This document shows, in pieces, positions 33,113-38,962 of a DNA stretch of 38,962 nucleotides (within the stretch, counting starts at the first letter, position 1; the number at the start of each line of letters is the position of its first letter). Under the pieces are notes generated by a model. It was not told where the DNA came from. It searched no databases and saw only the letters and a list, made by a program, of their open reading frames with translations. Source of the DNA: Streptomyces sp. MBT65 (lineage in GTDB: Bacteria > Actinomycetota > Actinomycetes > Streptomycetales > Streptomycetaceae); the NCBI RefSeq assembly GCF_016612545.1, contig NZ_JAENRY010000108.1, positions 1 through 38,962 on the forward strand, read 5' to 3'. The translations under genes and the position numbers were made by a program.

Positions 33113-33881
33113 TCCAGCCGCCCGTGTGGAAGCTGAAGCGGGCGATCACGGGGCACCAGCGCGCATAGAGTTCCGCCGCCACCGGCGGGCTCTCGCGGTG
33201 CGCCAGCTCGTCGAATCCGGCCACGATGCCCAGACAGCTCTGCTTGACGTCGGGTTCCGGCGCGTTCTCGGCGGCCGTCCGCAGCACTTCCCGGACGTCC
33301 TGCTCGGGCGGGGCCTCGGCGAACGCCGTGAGGACCGTCCGAGCCGCCCCGGGGAAGCCGACCACCACGGCCAACAGGAGCTGGACGGCCTTGAAGTCCC
33401 CGTCGAGGAAGGCGTCGACGTCCGCGGCCGAGACACCGATCCGAGTGAGCCGGTAGAGGTTGACCAGCTTCTTCGCCGCTCGCGGTGTGGGCACCAAGGA
33501 GGCGAGCGAGGCCATGAACGCGATCTCGTCCGCGCGGAGTTGAAGCGTGTCCGGCCGCAGATCCCGCACTTCGGGTACGGCGACGGAGGGCCGCCGGGTA
33601 CCCGGGGCCACCCCGTCCGCACCGCTCGCCGCACCGGTGCCCTCGGCGGTCTCCGCGTGGGCGGTCACATCCGCGTCCTCCCCGCGCCACGGCGGGCCGA
33701 GCAGCGAACGGATGTAGCGCGAGGTGGCACCGGCCGAGGGCCGGGACACCACGAACGGAATCTGGAAGATCTTGTCGAGGTAGTCCAGCGGCGACCCGAC
33801 ACCACTGTCCATCGCCGGGAGCGGCGGCCCGAACAACTCCCGATAGTGCGTCTTCAACGCCGACAGCATCCGCACCCACAA
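33102..33881 (-). pseudogene. 3' remnant of a KAP-type P-loop NTPase gene
   Basis: The 259-codon frame opens with LSALKTHYRELF, then SPLDYLDKIFQIPFVV, which in KAP-family NTPases lies well after the Walker A and B motifs, in the part following the AVDxRW segment. The NTPase core itself is absent. The rest (RYIRSLL, LRADEIAFMASLASLVPTPRAAKKLVNLYRL) matches the C-terminal helical part of such proteins. The first codon is TTG, right beside the T-tract of the acyltransferase terminator, so the deletion junction is near 33880. It may still be transcribed weakly; a small stand-alone protein is the alternative reading. Confidence 0.65.
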
Positions 33882-33888
33882 CCCAAAA

Positions 33889-33921
33889 GGGCCGCCCGCA
33901 CCACTCAGGTGCGCACGGCCC
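33889..33921 (-). terminator. terminator of the acyltransferase gene
   Basis: Hairpin 33889-33902 with 33908-33921 (14-bp arms with a 2-bp internal mismatch, 5-nt loop), followed on the minus strand by TTTTGGG. It lies 18 nt past the acyltransferase stop. Confidence 0.75.
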
Positions 33922-33938
33922 AGGGAAGTCTCGGAGAG

Positions 33939-34610
33939 TCAGGCGGCCTTCGCCTTCGTCGCGTACATGTCCACGTACTCCTGCCCCGACAACCGCATGA
34001 CCTCAGTCATCACGGAGTCGGTCACAGCCCGCAGCACATACCGATCCCGGTCCATCCCCTCGTACCGTGAGAACTCCATCGCCTCACCGAAGCGAACGGT
34101 TACACGCCCGGGCCGCGGAATCCCCGCACCGCCGGGTTGCAACTTGTCCGTGCCGATCATCGCGAAGGGAACGACGGGCGCGCCCGTCATCATCGTGAGC
34201 CGGGCGATCCCGGTCCGCCCCCGGTACAACCGCCCGTCGGGCGACCGAGTGCCCTCGGGGTAGATGCCGAAGACCTTGCCCTCCTCCAGGATGCGGCGGC
34301 CGGTCATCAGCGCGGCGACGCCGCCGTTCGCGCCGTCCCGGTCGACCGGGATCATGCCGACGCCGGTGAAGAACCAGGCCATGAGACGGCCCTTGAAGCC
34401 CTTGCCGGTGACGTACTCGTCCTTGCCGATGAAGAGCACCTGCCGGTCGCAGACCAGCGGAAGGATCATCGAGTCGATGAAGGTGAGGTGGTTGCCGGCG
34501 AGGATCACCGGACCGTCTCCGGGGATGTGCTCCGCGCCCTCCACTCGTGTGCGGAACATCAGGCGCATGATCGGTCCGAGCAGTGCCTTGATGAGCGCGA
34601 AGCGGGACAA
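33939..34610 (-). CDS. 1-acyl-sn-glycerol-3-phosphate acyltransferase family protein
   Basis: A membrane-associated PlsC-type enzyme acylating lysophosphatidate in phospholipid synthesis. It has 223 aa. The acyltransferase motifs are ILAGNHLTFIDS (NHxxxxD, block I), GMIPVDRDG (II), IYPEGTRSPDGRLYRG (III) and APVVPFAMIG (IV). The start is TTG 34610 (SRFALIKALLGPIM), with GGAGG five bases upstream. The open frame further upstream shows no family homology. A -10-like TATATC is at 34642-34637. It is divergent from the glycerophosphodiesterase gene; both act on glycerophospholipids. Confidence 0.88.
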   Translation of the reverse strand: MSRFALIKALLGPIMRLMFRTRVEGAEHIPGDGPVILAGNHLTFIDSMILPLVCDRQVLFIGKDEYVTGKGFKGRLMAWFFTGVGMIPVDRDGANGGVAALMTGRRILEEGKVFGIYPEGTRSPDGRLYRGRTGIARLTMMTGAPVVPFAMIGTDKLQPGGAGIPRPGRVTVRFGEAMEFSRYEGMDRDRYVLRAVTDSVMTEVMRLSGQEYVDMYATKAKAA

Positions 34611-34694
34611 CGGGCCCTCCGGTGTCAAGGGGGTTCGATATAAATGTGTGCAGGTGAGGACGATACTCGCGGCGCCCGGGGTATTGCACATCGG

Positions 34695-34733
34695 GTTCAC
34701 CGAGGTCTTACGCAGTGTTGACGCACGTTTACC
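34695..34733 (+). promoter_or_regulatory. candidate PHO box in the 320-bp acyltransferase/glpQ divergent region
   Basis: Direct-repeat units start at 34695 (GTTCACC), 34706 (weak), 34717 (GTTGACG) and 34727 (GTTTACC), with 10-11-bp phasing. Streptomyces PhoP binds 11-nt direct repeats starting GTTCACC, and glpQ-type genes are known PhoP targets. The rest of the 34611-34931 gap shows only the start signals of the two genes. Confidence 0.5.
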
Positions 34734-34931
34734 TGCGGTGTCGCTGCGGAGTCGTCCCGTAACCGGGCCGCCATGTTGTGACACATCTCGCGTTCCATGG
34801 TGACGGCGGGTCAAACCTGCCGGCCGGTACGACATCCAGCGTCAGTGCCGTGTTCCGGCCGAGGTCTCCCGCCCGTCATGTACGCGCACCTACGATCGGC
34901 GCGCACCGACGGGGCGACGCCAGGAGGTTTC

Positions 34932-36113
34932 ATGGACACGCAGGGAACGCAGGAGCCGAACGAGCGAGTGAACGGCACCGGACGGCGGGCGCTGCTGGGC
35001 GCCGCCGTGCTCGGCGCGGGAGTGGCCGCACTGGGACCGGCCGGTACGGCGAGAGCCGCCGAGGCCTCGACGGCCCGTCATGGTGGCGGTCTGAAGGACC
35101 TGCCCAAGCCGACGATCGTCGGTCACCGCGGCACCAGCGGCTACCGCCCCGAGCACACCTTCGGCTCGTACAACCTGGCACTGGACCTGGGCGCCGACAT
35201 CGTCGAGGCCGGTGACCTCGTCCCCACCAAGGACGGTCACCTGGTCTGCCGGCACGAGCCGGAGATCGGCGGCACCACGAACGTCGCGGACCACCCGGAG
35301 TTCGCCTCCCGCAAGACCACCAAGCTGCTCGACGGTGTCTCCACGACCGGCTGGTTCACCGAGGACTTCACGCTCGCCGAGCTGAAGACCCTGCGCGCGA
35401 TCGAGCGCATTCCGGCCAACCGTCCGCACAACACGCTCTACAACGGCCGCTGGGAGATCCCCACCTTCGAGGAGGTCCTCAAGTGGCAGGACGAGCAGAC
35501 CCGTAAGCGCGGCAAGCAGGTCTGGATCTACCCCGAGATGAAGCACCCCACCTACTTCCGCAAGCGCGGGTTCGAGATGGAGAAGCTGCTCTCCTCGACC
35601 CTGCGCAAGCACGGCAAGGACAAGCGGAACTCGCCGGTCCTCATCCAGTCCTTCGAGCCGACCAGCATCCAGAAGATCAGCAGGCTCGTCCGCAACAACC
35701 TGGTGGTGCTGCTCTCCGGCACGGGCACCCGCCCCTTCGACTTCGTCGACCAGGGCGACCCGCGCACGGTCGACGACCTGGTCAAGCCCAAGGGCCTCGC
35801 CGAGATCGCGACATACGCGCAGGGCCTCGGCCCGACCCTCGACCTGATCATCACGAAGAACGCCGACGGCAGCCTGAACAAGGAGACCACCCTGGTCGCC
35901 GACGCGCACAAGGTCGGCCTGATCCTGCACCCCTACACCATGCGCAACGAGAACCCCTTCCTGCCGCTGGAGTACCGCAAGGGCACGGCCGTGGACGCCT
36001 ACGGCGACGCGTTCGGAGCCTTCAAGCGCTACTTCGCCACCGGCATCGACGGTGTCTTCACGGACAACGCCGACACCGGTCTGCTCGCCCGCGCGGACTT
36101 CGTCAACGGCTGA
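34932..36113 (+). CDS. glpQ: secreted glycerophosphodiester phosphodiesterase
   Basis: Hydrolyses glycerophosphodiesters to sn-glycerol 3-phosphate plus alcohol outside the cell, scavenging phosphate and glycerol. It has 393 aa. A Tat-type signal (GRRALLGAAVLGAGVAALG, cleavage near TARA) spans 17-42. Catalytic H65 and H75 are in VGHRGTSGYRPEHT. The metal-binding E92 and D95 are in VEAGDLVPTKDG, one residue wider than the usual E-x-D spacing. GVFTDNADTG near the end is a GDPD hallmark. ATG 34932 has AGGAGG at a 6-nt spacing. Probably phosphate-regulated through the PHO box. Confidence 0.92.
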   Translation: MDTQGTQEPNERVNGTGRRALLGAAVLGAGVAALGPAGTARAAEASTARHGGGLKDLPKPTIVGHRGTSGYRPEHTFGSYNLALDLGADIVEAGDLVPTKDGHLVCRHEPEIGGTTNVADHPEFASRKTTKLLDGVSTTGWFTEDFTLAELKTLRAIERIPANRPHNTLYNGRWEIPTFEEVLKWQDEQTRKRGKQVWIYPEMKHPTYFRKRGFEMEKLLSSTLRKHGKDKRNSPVLIQSFEPTSIQKISRLVRNNLVVLLSGTGTRPFDFVDQGDPRTVDDLVKPKGLAEIATYAQGLGPTLDLIITKNADGSLNKETTLVADAHKVGLILHPYTMRNENPFLPLEYRKGTAVDAYGDAFGAFKRYFATGIDGVFTDNADTGLLARADFVNG

Positions 36114-36139
36114 GCCCCGCGCCCCGTTGGAGTGACAAA

Positions 36140-36172
36140 CGGCCGCCCCGGCAACCTCCGCCGGGGCGGCCG
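36140..36172 (+). terminator. terminator of the glycerophosphodiesterase gene
   Basis: A perfect 13-bp GC-rich stem (36140-36152 with 36160-36172) and 7-nt loop, 26 nt after the stop. It sits just before the sigma-factor start. Confidence 0.88.
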
Positions 36173-36185
36173 CGTCGTGCCGCAT

Positions 36186-36692
36186 ATGACACACCAGCTC
36201 GTCGCCGCCCTGCGCCCCCTGCTCGCCGCCGAGGCCTCCGCCGAGGCATATGCCTCCGGAACCGAACCGGCCGACCTCGAACAGGCCGTCTGGCTGCGCC
36301 TCCTGGAACGCCTCGACGCCTCGGGACCACCCGTCGACCCCCAGCGCTGGCTCCGCCGCGCGGTCCGCTCGGAGGCTCAGCGCACCCGTCGTACCGCACG
36401 CCTCGAGCAGTCGTACGACGATGATCCGGTCGACGAGCGCGACCGCGGCCCGGAGCAGGCCGCGCTCACGGCGGCGAGGCATCGCGCACTGCACGACGCG
36501 GTGCGCCGGCTGCCGGGCCGTTGCCCCCGGCTGATGGAGGCGCTGCTCTCGCCCAAGGACCTCACCTACCGCGAGATCGCGGGGGAGTTGGGTATCTCAC
36601 AGGGCAGTCTCGGCCCGGAACGTTCCAGATGTCTGGGATGTCTTCGGCGATTGCTGACGCCGGAGGTTGCGGCTCACGAAGCACGGGGATAG
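36186..36692 (+). CDS. small sigma-70 family RNA polymerase sigma factor
   Basis: A 168-aa protein resembling minimal ECF-like sigma factors. The N-terminal part (about 25-75: DLEQAVWLRLLERL, DPQRWLRRAVRSEAQRTRR) is a reduced region 2. The C-terminal part (about 100-160: HDAVRRLPGRCPRLMEALL, LTYREIAGELGISQGSLGPERSRCLGCLRRLL) is region 4 with its helix-turn-helix. No anti-sigma gene is adjacent. ATG 36186 has no obvious Shine-Dalgarno and lies 14 nt after the terminator of the previous gene. Its targets cannot be inferred. Confidence 0.82.
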   Translation: MTHQLVAALRPLLAAEASAEAYASGTEPADLEQAVWLRLLERLDASGPPVDPQRWLRRAVRSEAQRTRRTARLEQSYDDDPVDERDRGPEQAALTAARHRALHDAVRRLPGRCPRLMEALLSPKDLTYREIAGELGISQGSLGPERSRCLGCLRRLLTPEVAAHEARG

Positions 36693-36738
36693 GAGTGAGG
36701 GACCACATGGCGATCAGGTGAGCGGGAGGCGTGCGCAC

Positions 36739-37236
36739 ATGGGCATGAGCGTGACCATCTCGGTGGCGACCGAGCAGGACTCAGAGCAGATCTTCAGGTT
36801 GCAGTACCTGTGCTTCCAGAGTGAGGCGGCGCTGTACGGCAACTACCGCATCGACCCGCTCGTCCAGAGCCTCGACTCGGTCCGGGACGAGGTCGTCGCC
36901 GACTGCGTGTTCGTCGCCCGGCTGGGCGAGGAGGTGGTCGGCTCGGTCCGCGGCACGGTGACCGAGGACGGCGCGGCGGCCATCGGCAAGCTCTGCGTCC
37001 ACCCGCGCCTCCAGGGCCACGGCATCGGCGCCCGGCTCCTCCGCGCGGCCGAAGCCGCCCTGGCCGAGGAGCGCGGCGCCAAGAAGTTCCGCCTCCACAC
37101 CGGCCACCGCAGCGAGGGCAACCTCCGCCTGTACCGCCGCGTCGGCTACGAGACCGTGGGCACCTCCCAGGGCGACGACGGCGTACCGATGATCGTCCTG
37201 GAGAAGCCCGTCGAGGCGTACGTCGCTACGGCGTGA
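36739..37236 (+). CDS. GNAT family N-acetyltransferase
   Basis: A 165-aa acetyl-CoA-dependent acetyltransferase. The GNAT core is complete: EVVGSVRGTV (strand 4), IGKLCVHPRLQGHGIGARLLRAAE with the Q/R-x-x-G-x-G/A acetyl-CoA loop (QGHGIG), and NLRLYRRVGYETVG. ATG 36739 has GGGAGG nine bases upstream; ATG 36745 is a near alternative. The substrate is unknown. The 3' end overlaps the convergent membrane-protein gene by 11 nt. Confidence 0.9.
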   Translation: MGMSVTISVATEQDSEQIFRLQYLCFQSEAALYGNYRIDPLVQSLDSVRDEVVADCVFVARLGEEVVGSVRGTVTEDGAAAIGKLCVHPRLQGHGIGARLLRAAEAALAEERGAKKFRLHTGHRSEGNLRLYRRVGYETVGTSQGDDGVPMIVLEKPVEAYVATA

Positions 37237-37660
37237 CCGTGTCGGCGGTGGCGGCGGCGCGGTTCTTCCGGAGCCAGTAGAGCGCGGACAGCGGCAGCAG
37301 CACGGGGATGAAGACGTACCCCGCGCCGTAGTACGACCAGACCGTCGCGTCCGGGAAGGCCGAGCTGTCGATCACGGTCAGCGTGCCCACGACGAGGACA
37401 CCCGCGAGTTCGGCGGCGCAGCACGCCTGTGCCGCCCTGCGGGCCCTCTCGCCGCCGCGGATCAGGGAGTACGTGATGAACCCGTACACCACACCCGCCA
37501 CCGCCGACAGGGAGTAGGCGAGCGGGGCCCGGTCGAACTCGGTGGCGATCTGGTAGACGGAGCGGGAGACCGCGCCGACGACCATCACGCCGTAGAACCA
37601 GACGAGCAGGATGCCGGGCCCGCTGATGAGCCGCTTCGGCTTCTCTTCCGCAGTGGTCAT
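37226..37660 (-). CDS. conserved four-span membrane protein
   Basis: A 144-aa integral membrane protein with about four hydrophobic segments (near 16-33, 47-66, 82-98, 110-130). After the last segment comes WLRKNRAAA, so the C-terminus is probably cytosolic. VWSYYGAGYVFIPVLLPLSALYWL is a conserved actinobacterial stretch of unknown function. It starts one base after the stop of the next membrane gene upstream, making a two-gene operon. Confidence 0.8.
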   Translation of the reverse strand: MTTAEEKPKRLISGPGILLVWFYGVMVVGAVSRSVYQIATEFDRAPLAYSLSAVAGVVYGFITYSLIRGGERARRAAQACCAAELAGVLVVGTLTVIDSSAFPDATVWSYYGAGYVFIPVLLPLSALYWLRKNRAAATADTVTP

Positions 37661-37661
37661 C

Positions 37662-38021
37662 TCAGCTTCCCCAGATGTCGTAGAGCCGCACTTCGAGCAC
37701 GGCGAGGACCACGCCGCCGGCCGCGGCGGTGAGCGAACCCCAGCGGGTGCGCTCCGTCAGTGACATGAGGCCCGCCGCCGGGACGGTCGCGAACGCGCCC
37801 AGCAGATACGCCACGAAGATCGTCGTGCCCTGCTCCGCCTTCTCGCCGCGCGCCAACTGCACGATCCCGACCACCAGTTGGACCGTGGCCAGCACGGTGA
37901 CGACGGCCATTCCGATGAAGTGCCAGTCCTTCGTCGACTGGTCGCGGTAGGCCGCCCACCCGGTCCAGGCGGCGAGCAGCAGCGCGGCGACACCGATCGT
38001 CAGTGTCAGGGCATCAAGCAT
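37662..38021 (-). CDS. conserved small membrane protein
   Basis: A 119-aa protein with four hydrophobic segments and short loops (DQSTKDWHF, RGEKAEQG, TERTRWG). No family with a known function is recognised. ATG 38021 lacks a Shine-Dalgarno but has TAGGGT (38033-38028) six bases upstream, so the transcript is likely leaderless. It is co-transcribed with the following membrane gene and divergent from the HAD hydrolase gene. Confidence 0.8.
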   Translation of the reverse strand: MLDALTLTIGVAALLLAAWTGWAAYRDQSTKDWHFIGMAVVTVLATVQLVVGIVQLARGEKAEQGTTIFVAYLLGAFATVPAAGLMSLTERTRWGSLTAAAGGVVLAVLEVRLYDIWGS

Positions 38022-38071
38022 GCAGTGACCCTATTACGGGCCATAAGGCCGGTGACCGTAGGGTCGAGTGC

Positions 38072-38722
38072 ATGAAGATCCATGCTCAAGCCCTCCTGTT
38101 CGACAACGACGGCACGCTCGTCTCCTCCCTCGAATCCGTGCGCAGGTGCTGGACCCGGTGGGCGGACGAGTTCGGGATCACCGCCGAGGACTTCGCACGG
38201 GTCGAGCTGCACGGGCGGACCGCCGTGGAGATAGCCGCCGACCTGCTGCCCGCCGATGTCGTGCCTACGGCGGTCGCGCGGATCGAGGCGCTGGAGGTCG
38301 AGGACGTGGCCAACGGCGGTGCCGTCCCGCTGCCCGGCACCCGCGATTTCCTCGACTCGCTGCCCGCCGACCGCTGGGCCGTCGTCACCTCCGCCACCCG
38401 CCGGCTCGCCGAGGCCCGGCTCGCCCACGCCGGCATCCTCCCCAAGACCCTCGTGGTCGCCGAGGACGTCACGCGCGGCAAGCCCGACCCCGAGCCCTAC
38501 CTCCTCGCGGCCCGCCAACTCGGCGTCGACCCGGCCCGCTGTGTCGTCTTCGAGGACGCCCCGGCCGGACTCCAGGCAGGTCGCGCGGCCGGGATGATCA
38601 CCGTGGCATTGGCCACAACGCACGAGGCCCACGAGCTCGACGCGGACTTTGTTGTGAACAACCTGTCAGCCCTGTCCGCGCTGGTCAGCGACGGGGGAGT
38701 GGAGATCTCCGAGCGCCGCTGA
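38072..38722 (+). CDS. HAD-superfamily (subclass IA) phosphatase
   Basis: A 216-aa phosphohydrolase. Motif I FDNDGTLV holds the nucleophile D11 and acid/base D13; motif II is VTSATRRL; motif III/IV is GKPDPEPYL and VFEDAPAGLQAG with the metal-binding Asp. The helical cap (about 15-85) is of the beta-phosphoglucomutase/sugar-phosphatase type. The substrate is probably a small sugar or glycerol phosphate, by family resemblance only. ATG 38072 has TAGGGT (38059-38064) seven bases upstream and no Shine-Dalgarno, suggesting a leaderless mRNA. A terminator follows. Confidence 0.9.
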   Translation: MKIHAQALLFDNDGTLVSSLESVRRCWTRWADEFGITAEDFARVELHGRTAVEIAADLLPADVVPTAVARIEALEVEDVANGGAVPLPGTRDFLDSLPADRWAVVTSATRRLAEARLAHAGILPKTLVVAEDVTRGKPDPEPYLLAARQLGVDPARCVVFEDAPAGLQAGRAAGMITVALATTHEAHELDADFVVNNLSALSALVSDGGVEISERR

Positions 38723-38731
38723 GAGCCGTCC

Positions 38732-38758
38732 GCCGCTGTCCGGCATGCGGACAGCGGC
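38732..38758 (+). terminator. terminator of the HAD hydrolase gene
   Basis: A perfect 11-bp stem (38732-38742 with 38748-38758) with a 5-nt loop, ten nt after the stop and followed by ACTTTGTC. It separates this gene from the leader-peptide promoter. Confidence 0.85.
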
Positions 38759-38761
38759 ACT

Positions 38762-38788
38762 TTGTCAGGACCGTACGTCTGCTTTACT
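38762..38788 (+). promoter_or_regulatory. promoter of the leader peptide
   Basis: TTGTCA (38762-38767) and TTTACT (38783-38788) with a 15-nt spacer; TACTGA two bases on would give 17. Either places the transcript start at or next to ATG 38795, so the leader peptide is probably translated from a leaderless message. Confidence 0.55.
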
Positions 38789-38794
38789 GATTCC

Positions 38795-38881
38795 ATGACC
38801 ACGACGAGCAGCCGCACCCTTGCGACCGAGGCGACCCTGACGCCCGGTGCTCGCTGTATGTGTCGAATGTGCGCCTTCTAG
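38795..38881 (+). CDS. 28-aa Cys/Met-rich regulatory leader peptide
   Basis: A short ORF, ATG 38795 to TAG 38881, encoding a Thr/Ser-rich head and the C-terminal run RCMCRMCAF (three Cys, two Met in nine codons). Such peptides act in cis: ribosome stalling at Cys codons when charged cysteinyl-tRNA is short changes expression of the downstream gene. Cys-rich attenuators are established in mycobacteria, and peptides of this type are common ahead of sulfur-metabolism and transport genes in Streptomyces. The controlled gene lies beyond the window on the plus strand. The trailing 38882-38962 holds the rest of the leader region; no start can be assigned with confidence. Confidence 0.7.
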   Translation: MTTTSSRTLATEATLTPGARCMCRMCAF

Positions 38882-38962
38882 AGGGCCCCGCACCACCCCC
38901 GGGCCATCCGCCCCCGCCTCGCGCCCCGAAGCGAGCCGCCGTGGCACGTCCACGTGCTGAAC

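Overview
The window is a high-GC actinobacterial chromosome segment, almost certainly Streptomyces. The signs are very high G+C with strong third-position bias, many GTG and some TTG starts, start/stop overlaps of 4 nt, leaderless starts behind TAnnnT -10 boxes, an argCJBDR operon with ARG-box promoters, and protein families such as DUF6314 and DUF6193 that are typical of the genus. I see no rRNA, tRNA, CRISPR array, insertion sequence or phage module.

Layout. (1) 1-4300: a DUF6314 gene, a secreted GH51 alpha-L-arabinofuranosidase with a TTA codon in its signal peptide, and a MerR/carboxymuconolactone-decarboxylase-like pair behind a MerR-type promoter. (2) 4300-12000: an accessory block, all on the minus strand: a triple SUKH (SMI1/KNR4) protein, a TMEM175-like channel, a DUF6193 protein, a broken PQQ-propeller remnant, a HEAT-like/WD40 fusion and an alpha-solenoid repeat protein. 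(3) 12100-14230: TetR plus an F420/PPOX-type protein, divergent from a short-chain dehydrogenase across a three-half-site operator. (4) 14250-19260: the arginine operon argC-argJ-argB-argD-argR, ending in a strong bidirectional terminator.

(5) 19270-26550 is the most interesting region. A five-gene minus-strand operon encodes two paralogous pairs of a heme/flavin transmembrane reductase and an FMN-binding protein, followed by the flavin transferase ApbE. It faces a response regulator/histidine kinase pair across an intergenic region carrying mirror-image 11-bp-phased CTCTGAG repeats. Read together, these genes form a membrane electron-transfer chain: cytosolic NAD(P)H to FAD, to two b hemes, to covalently bound FMN on exported proteins, under two-component control. 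(6) 26540-28140: an L,D-transpeptidase and an exported two-repeat protein whose two repeats carry the same 19-bp out-of-frame duplication. (7) 28150-29822: argH with its own palindromic ARG-box promoter.

(8) 29970-33900: an aldo/keto reductase, an autoregulated TetR/MFS efflux pair and a decapitated KAP-type NTPase remnant. (9) 33900-38962: an acyltransferase divergent from a secreted GlpQ-type phosphodiesterase with a candidate PHO box between them, a small sigma factor, a GNAT acetyltransferase, two small membrane proteins, a HAD hydrolase, and at the right edge a 28-codon leader peptide ending in a Cys/Met-rich stretch. The leader probably controls a sulfur-amino-acid gene just outside the window.
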